Source of the DNA: Mucilaginibacter sp. KACC 22773
Lineage (GTDB): Bacteria; Bacteroidota; Bacteroidia; Sphingobacteriales; Sphingobacteriaceae
Reading direction: 5' to 3'
NCBI RefSeq assembly: GCF_028736215.1
Contig: NZ_CP117883.1
Span: 5,208,001 to 5,272,000, forward strand
Length of the DNA stretch: 64,000 nt
The notes under the pieces were generated by a model. The model was not told the DNA's origin. It ran no database searches and worked only from the letters and a program-made list of their open reading frames with translations. This document shows, piece after piece, positions 62,229 to 64,000 of the stretch (its first letter is position 1; every line of letters starts with the position of its first letter). The translations under genes and the position numbers were made by a program.

Positions 62229-62855
62229 ATGGCAAAAAAGAATTATGTATCTAACTCGCAGGAGTCTGTGAGGATGTTTAAAAGCAACTTTTTAGAGGGT
62301 TTATCAAAGGTGCATTATACCGTACCCTTGTATATTTTTGTACCGGTTATCATTTACTCAACCTACCTGGCCTTTAACGCGGGTATTGGTTTTATAAAAT
62401 ACACCGAACTGTTTATCCTGGGCTTGTTCGTCTGGACAATTACCGAGTATATTATGCACCGCTTTGTTTTTCACCTTAAACCCAACGAAAACTGGGAATG
62501 GGCAAAAAGGCTGCATTTTATTATGCATGGTGTACATCATGATTATCCGAGTGATGCCAAACGTTTGGTATTGCCGCCATCATTGAGCATTCCGCTGGCC
62601 ACCGGTTTTTATTTTTTGTTTAAATGGATATTGCCCGCCGATAATGTTTTTGGCTTTTTCCCTGGCTTTATATTAGGTTACCTTTTTTATGATATATCGC
62701 ACTATGCTATGCATCATTTTAACTTTAAAAGCGGCCTGTTTAAAAAAATAAAACAACACCACATGCTGCACCACTACCAGGATCCCGATAGGGGTTACGG
62801 GGTTAGTTCGCCGCTGTGGGATAAAATATTCCGTTCCGGATTCTTAAAAAAATAA
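62229..62855 (+). CDS. Fatty acid 2-hydroxylase of the Scs7/FA2H type
   Basis: 208 residues, membrane-bound diiron hydroxylase. Histidine boxes: H77/H82 (HRFVFH), H96, H100, H103-H104 (HFIMHGVHH), H158 and H162-H163 (HYAMHH), H177-H178 and H181-H182 (HHMLHH). The DAKRLVLPPSLSIPL and GYGVSSPLWD blocks match the catalytic part of yeast Scs7 and animal FA2H, which add the alpha-hydroxyl to sphingolipid acyl chains. There is no N-terminal cytochrome b5 domain. The next gene begins one base after the stop, so they are coupled. Confidence 0.85.
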   Translation: MAKKNYVSNSQESVRMFKSNFLEGLSKVHYTVPLYIFVPVIIYSTYLAFNAGIGFIKYTELFILGLFVWTITEYIMHRFVFHLKPNENWEWAKRLHFIMHGVHHDYPSDAKRLVLPPSLSIPLATGFYFLFKWILPADNVFGFFPGFILGYLFYDISHYAMHHFNFKSGLFKKIKQHHMLHHYQDPDRGYGVSSPLWDKIFRSGFLKK

Positions 62856-62856
62856 G

Positions 62857-63795
62857 GTGAATACTGCCGCGCATCATGGTGTAACAATTAATACCAAATC
62901 GGTAATTATTGTTACGCTTATTTCAATAGGGTATTTAGTACTCTCCTACTTTTTAATCGGTTACAAAAGCGATGAGTTAACGCTTGTACTGATATTTAAC
63001 TCTCTTTTTTATGCGTCGGCGGTTACACGCAAATTTATCCTTGGCTTCAGCATCTTCGTTGTATACTGGATCATATTTGACTATATGAAGGCCTTCCCCA
63101 ACTATAATTTCAATACCGTACACATAGCCGATATTTATAATTTCGAAAAACGCCTGTTCGGCATCCATTACAAAGGCAACCTGCTTACACCAAATGAATA
63201 CTGGCGTGCAAACGGCAATACAGTTATTGATGTTATGGCCGGTATTTTTTACCTGTGCTGGATACCTGTACCGCTTGCCTTTGCAACCTTTTTGTTTTTT
63301 AAAAACAAAAAGCAGTTCCTTAAATTTTCGCTCACCTTTGTACTGGTTAATTTAATAGGCTTTGTAGTTTATTACGCCTTCCCTGCAGCCCCGCCCTGGT
63401 ATGTGCAATATCATGGCCTGCAATTTCATCCCTTAACCCAGGGCAACACCGCCGGGCTGGCCAAGTTTGATGCATTTTTTCATGCCGGTGTTTTCAAGTC
63501 TATTTATGCCAAAGGCTCAAATGTATTTGCAGCTATGCCATCATTACATTCATCGTACCCTGTTATTGTTTTATACTATGGCATTAAAAACCGCCTGGGC
63601 AAAGCAAATTTGTTTTTTGCTGTAGTAATGCTGGGCATATGGTTTACCGCCGTATATGCCAGCCACCACTATGTGCTTGATGTACTGGCAGGTATAACCT
63701 GCGCCGCTATCGGCATCTTTCTTTTCAATTTTTTGCTGGCGCGATCAAAGGCGCTACAGCACTTCATCACCCGTTACGAACAGACTATTGTTTAG
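62857..63795 (+). CDS. PAP2-type protein with Aur1 motifs, candidate inositol phosphorylceramide synthase
   Basis: 312 residues, GTG start one base after the hydroxylase stop. About six to eight membrane helices. Motifs: FPAAPPWY (175-182), MPSLHSS with H231, and SHHYVLD with H271 and D275. The combination of FPxxPPWY, PSLH and HHYxxD is that of fungal Aur1 inositol phosphorylceramide synthases and related bacterial PAP2 proteins, in which the two His and the Asp are catalytic. It would move phosphoinositol from PI to ceramide. A lipid phosphatase is the alternative. The context (spt, ino1, PI synthase, hydroxylase) supports the synthase. Confidence 0.8.
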   Translation: MNTAAHHGVTINTKSVIIVTLISIGYLVLSYFLIGYKSDELTLVLIFNSLFYASAVTRKFILGFSIFVVYWIIFDYMKAFPNYNFNTVHIADIYNFEKRLFGIHYKGNLLTPNEYWRANGNTVIDVMAGIFYLCWIPVPLAFATFLFFKNKKQFLKFSLTFVLVNLIGFVVYYAFPAAPPWYVQYHGLQFHPLTQGNTAGLAKFDAFFHAGVFKSIYAKGSNVFAAMPSLHSSYPVIVLYYGIKNRLGKANLFFAVVMLGIWFTAVYASHHYVLDVLAGITCAAIGIFLFNFLLARSKALQHFITRYEQTIV

Positions 63796-64000
63796 TACAT
63801 AATTACTTATACCGGGCGTAAATGCTGTCCTGTTTTGTGTACCAAATGAAATGTGCAAAAAAAACGGGGCGCTGTTTAAAAAAAAACTTGCCCGCGTTTA
63901 ATACAAAAAGTGCCATTACTGCGCAGCAATTAATATTTCACAGTTATTTTATTTGGGTAGCAGGCAGTTAGGGCTAATCAGGCACATTATTTGACTAAGT
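63796..64000. other. Right end of window
   Basis: 205 bases after the Aur1-like gene. No gene or clear hairpin was seen; the next gene probably starts beyond the window. Confidence 0.5.

Overview
The window reads as chromosomal DNA of a Bacteroidota bacterium, most likely family Sphingobacteriaceae (Mucilaginibacter or Pedobacter type). The evidence is the gene content (DUF5916, DUF5686, DUF4142, DUF6340-like, TonB-dependent receptor, LpxR-like, HxlR/SDR pair, serine palmitoyltransferase), promoters of the Bacteroidota form TAnnTTTG instead of the usual -10/-35, and weak ribosome binding sites. No rRNA, tRNA, CRISPR array or insertion sequence was recognised.

Layout. 1-16.4 kb: end of an acyl-CoA carboxylase subunit, a beta-flower protein, a GNAT enzyme, an M42 peptidase, a sugar nucleotidyltransferase, a GH31 glycosidase, a DUF5984-like protein behind a large metzincin-type protease, a DUF4142 lipoprotein, an LpxR-like lipid A deacylase, a TonB receptor and a YjbR protein. 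16.4-29.9 kb: a methyltransferase, a strikingly AT-rich HD/Hsp90-ATPase fusion gene (17278-20034) that looks like an accessory island, a second GH31 enzyme, a DUF5916 outer-membrane protein, a hybrid TPR/histidine kinase and carA. 30-39.5 kb: panB, an RluA-type pseudouridine synthase, a YiaK-type dehydrogenase, purN, a MerR regulator, a ComEC-like protein and an LtaS-like sulfatase. 39.5-43.1 kb: a 54-codon antitoxin-like gene framed by inverted repeats, then a translationally coupled minus-strand unit CDF transporter - NUDIX - bioA - ferritin-like protein. 43.2-52.7 kb: an aminotransferase, a small beta-barrel protein, a divergent HxlR/SDR pair with a clear operator, and a TolC - adaptor - RND efflux operon.

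53.1-63.8 kb is the most interesting part. Eight consecutive plus-strand genes appear to make an inositol-containing, hydroxylated sphingolipid: serine palmitoyltransferase, a GNAT acyltransferase (candidate bacterial ceramide synthase), an NAD-dependent reductase (candidate CerR), inositol-3-phosphate synthase, a DUF5686 outer-membrane protein, a CDP-alcohol phosphatidyltransferase (PI or PI-phosphate synthase), a fatty acid 2-hydroxylase with Scs7-like histidine boxes, and a PAP2 protein carrying the FPxxPPWY, PSLH and HHYxxD motifs of Aur1-type inositol phosphorylceramide synthases. Together they could carry out almost every step from serine and acyl-CoA to alpha-hydroxylated inositol phosphorylceramide.

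A second theme is in the spacers. Many intergenic regions, especially downstream of genes and between convergent pairs, are built from short recurring AT-rich words. Examples are an exact 11-mer at three separate loci, an exact 18-mer on both sides of the yiaK-like gene, and long hairpins. One such word tract lies inside the bioA coding sequence. Strong bidirectional terminators separate several convergent pairs.
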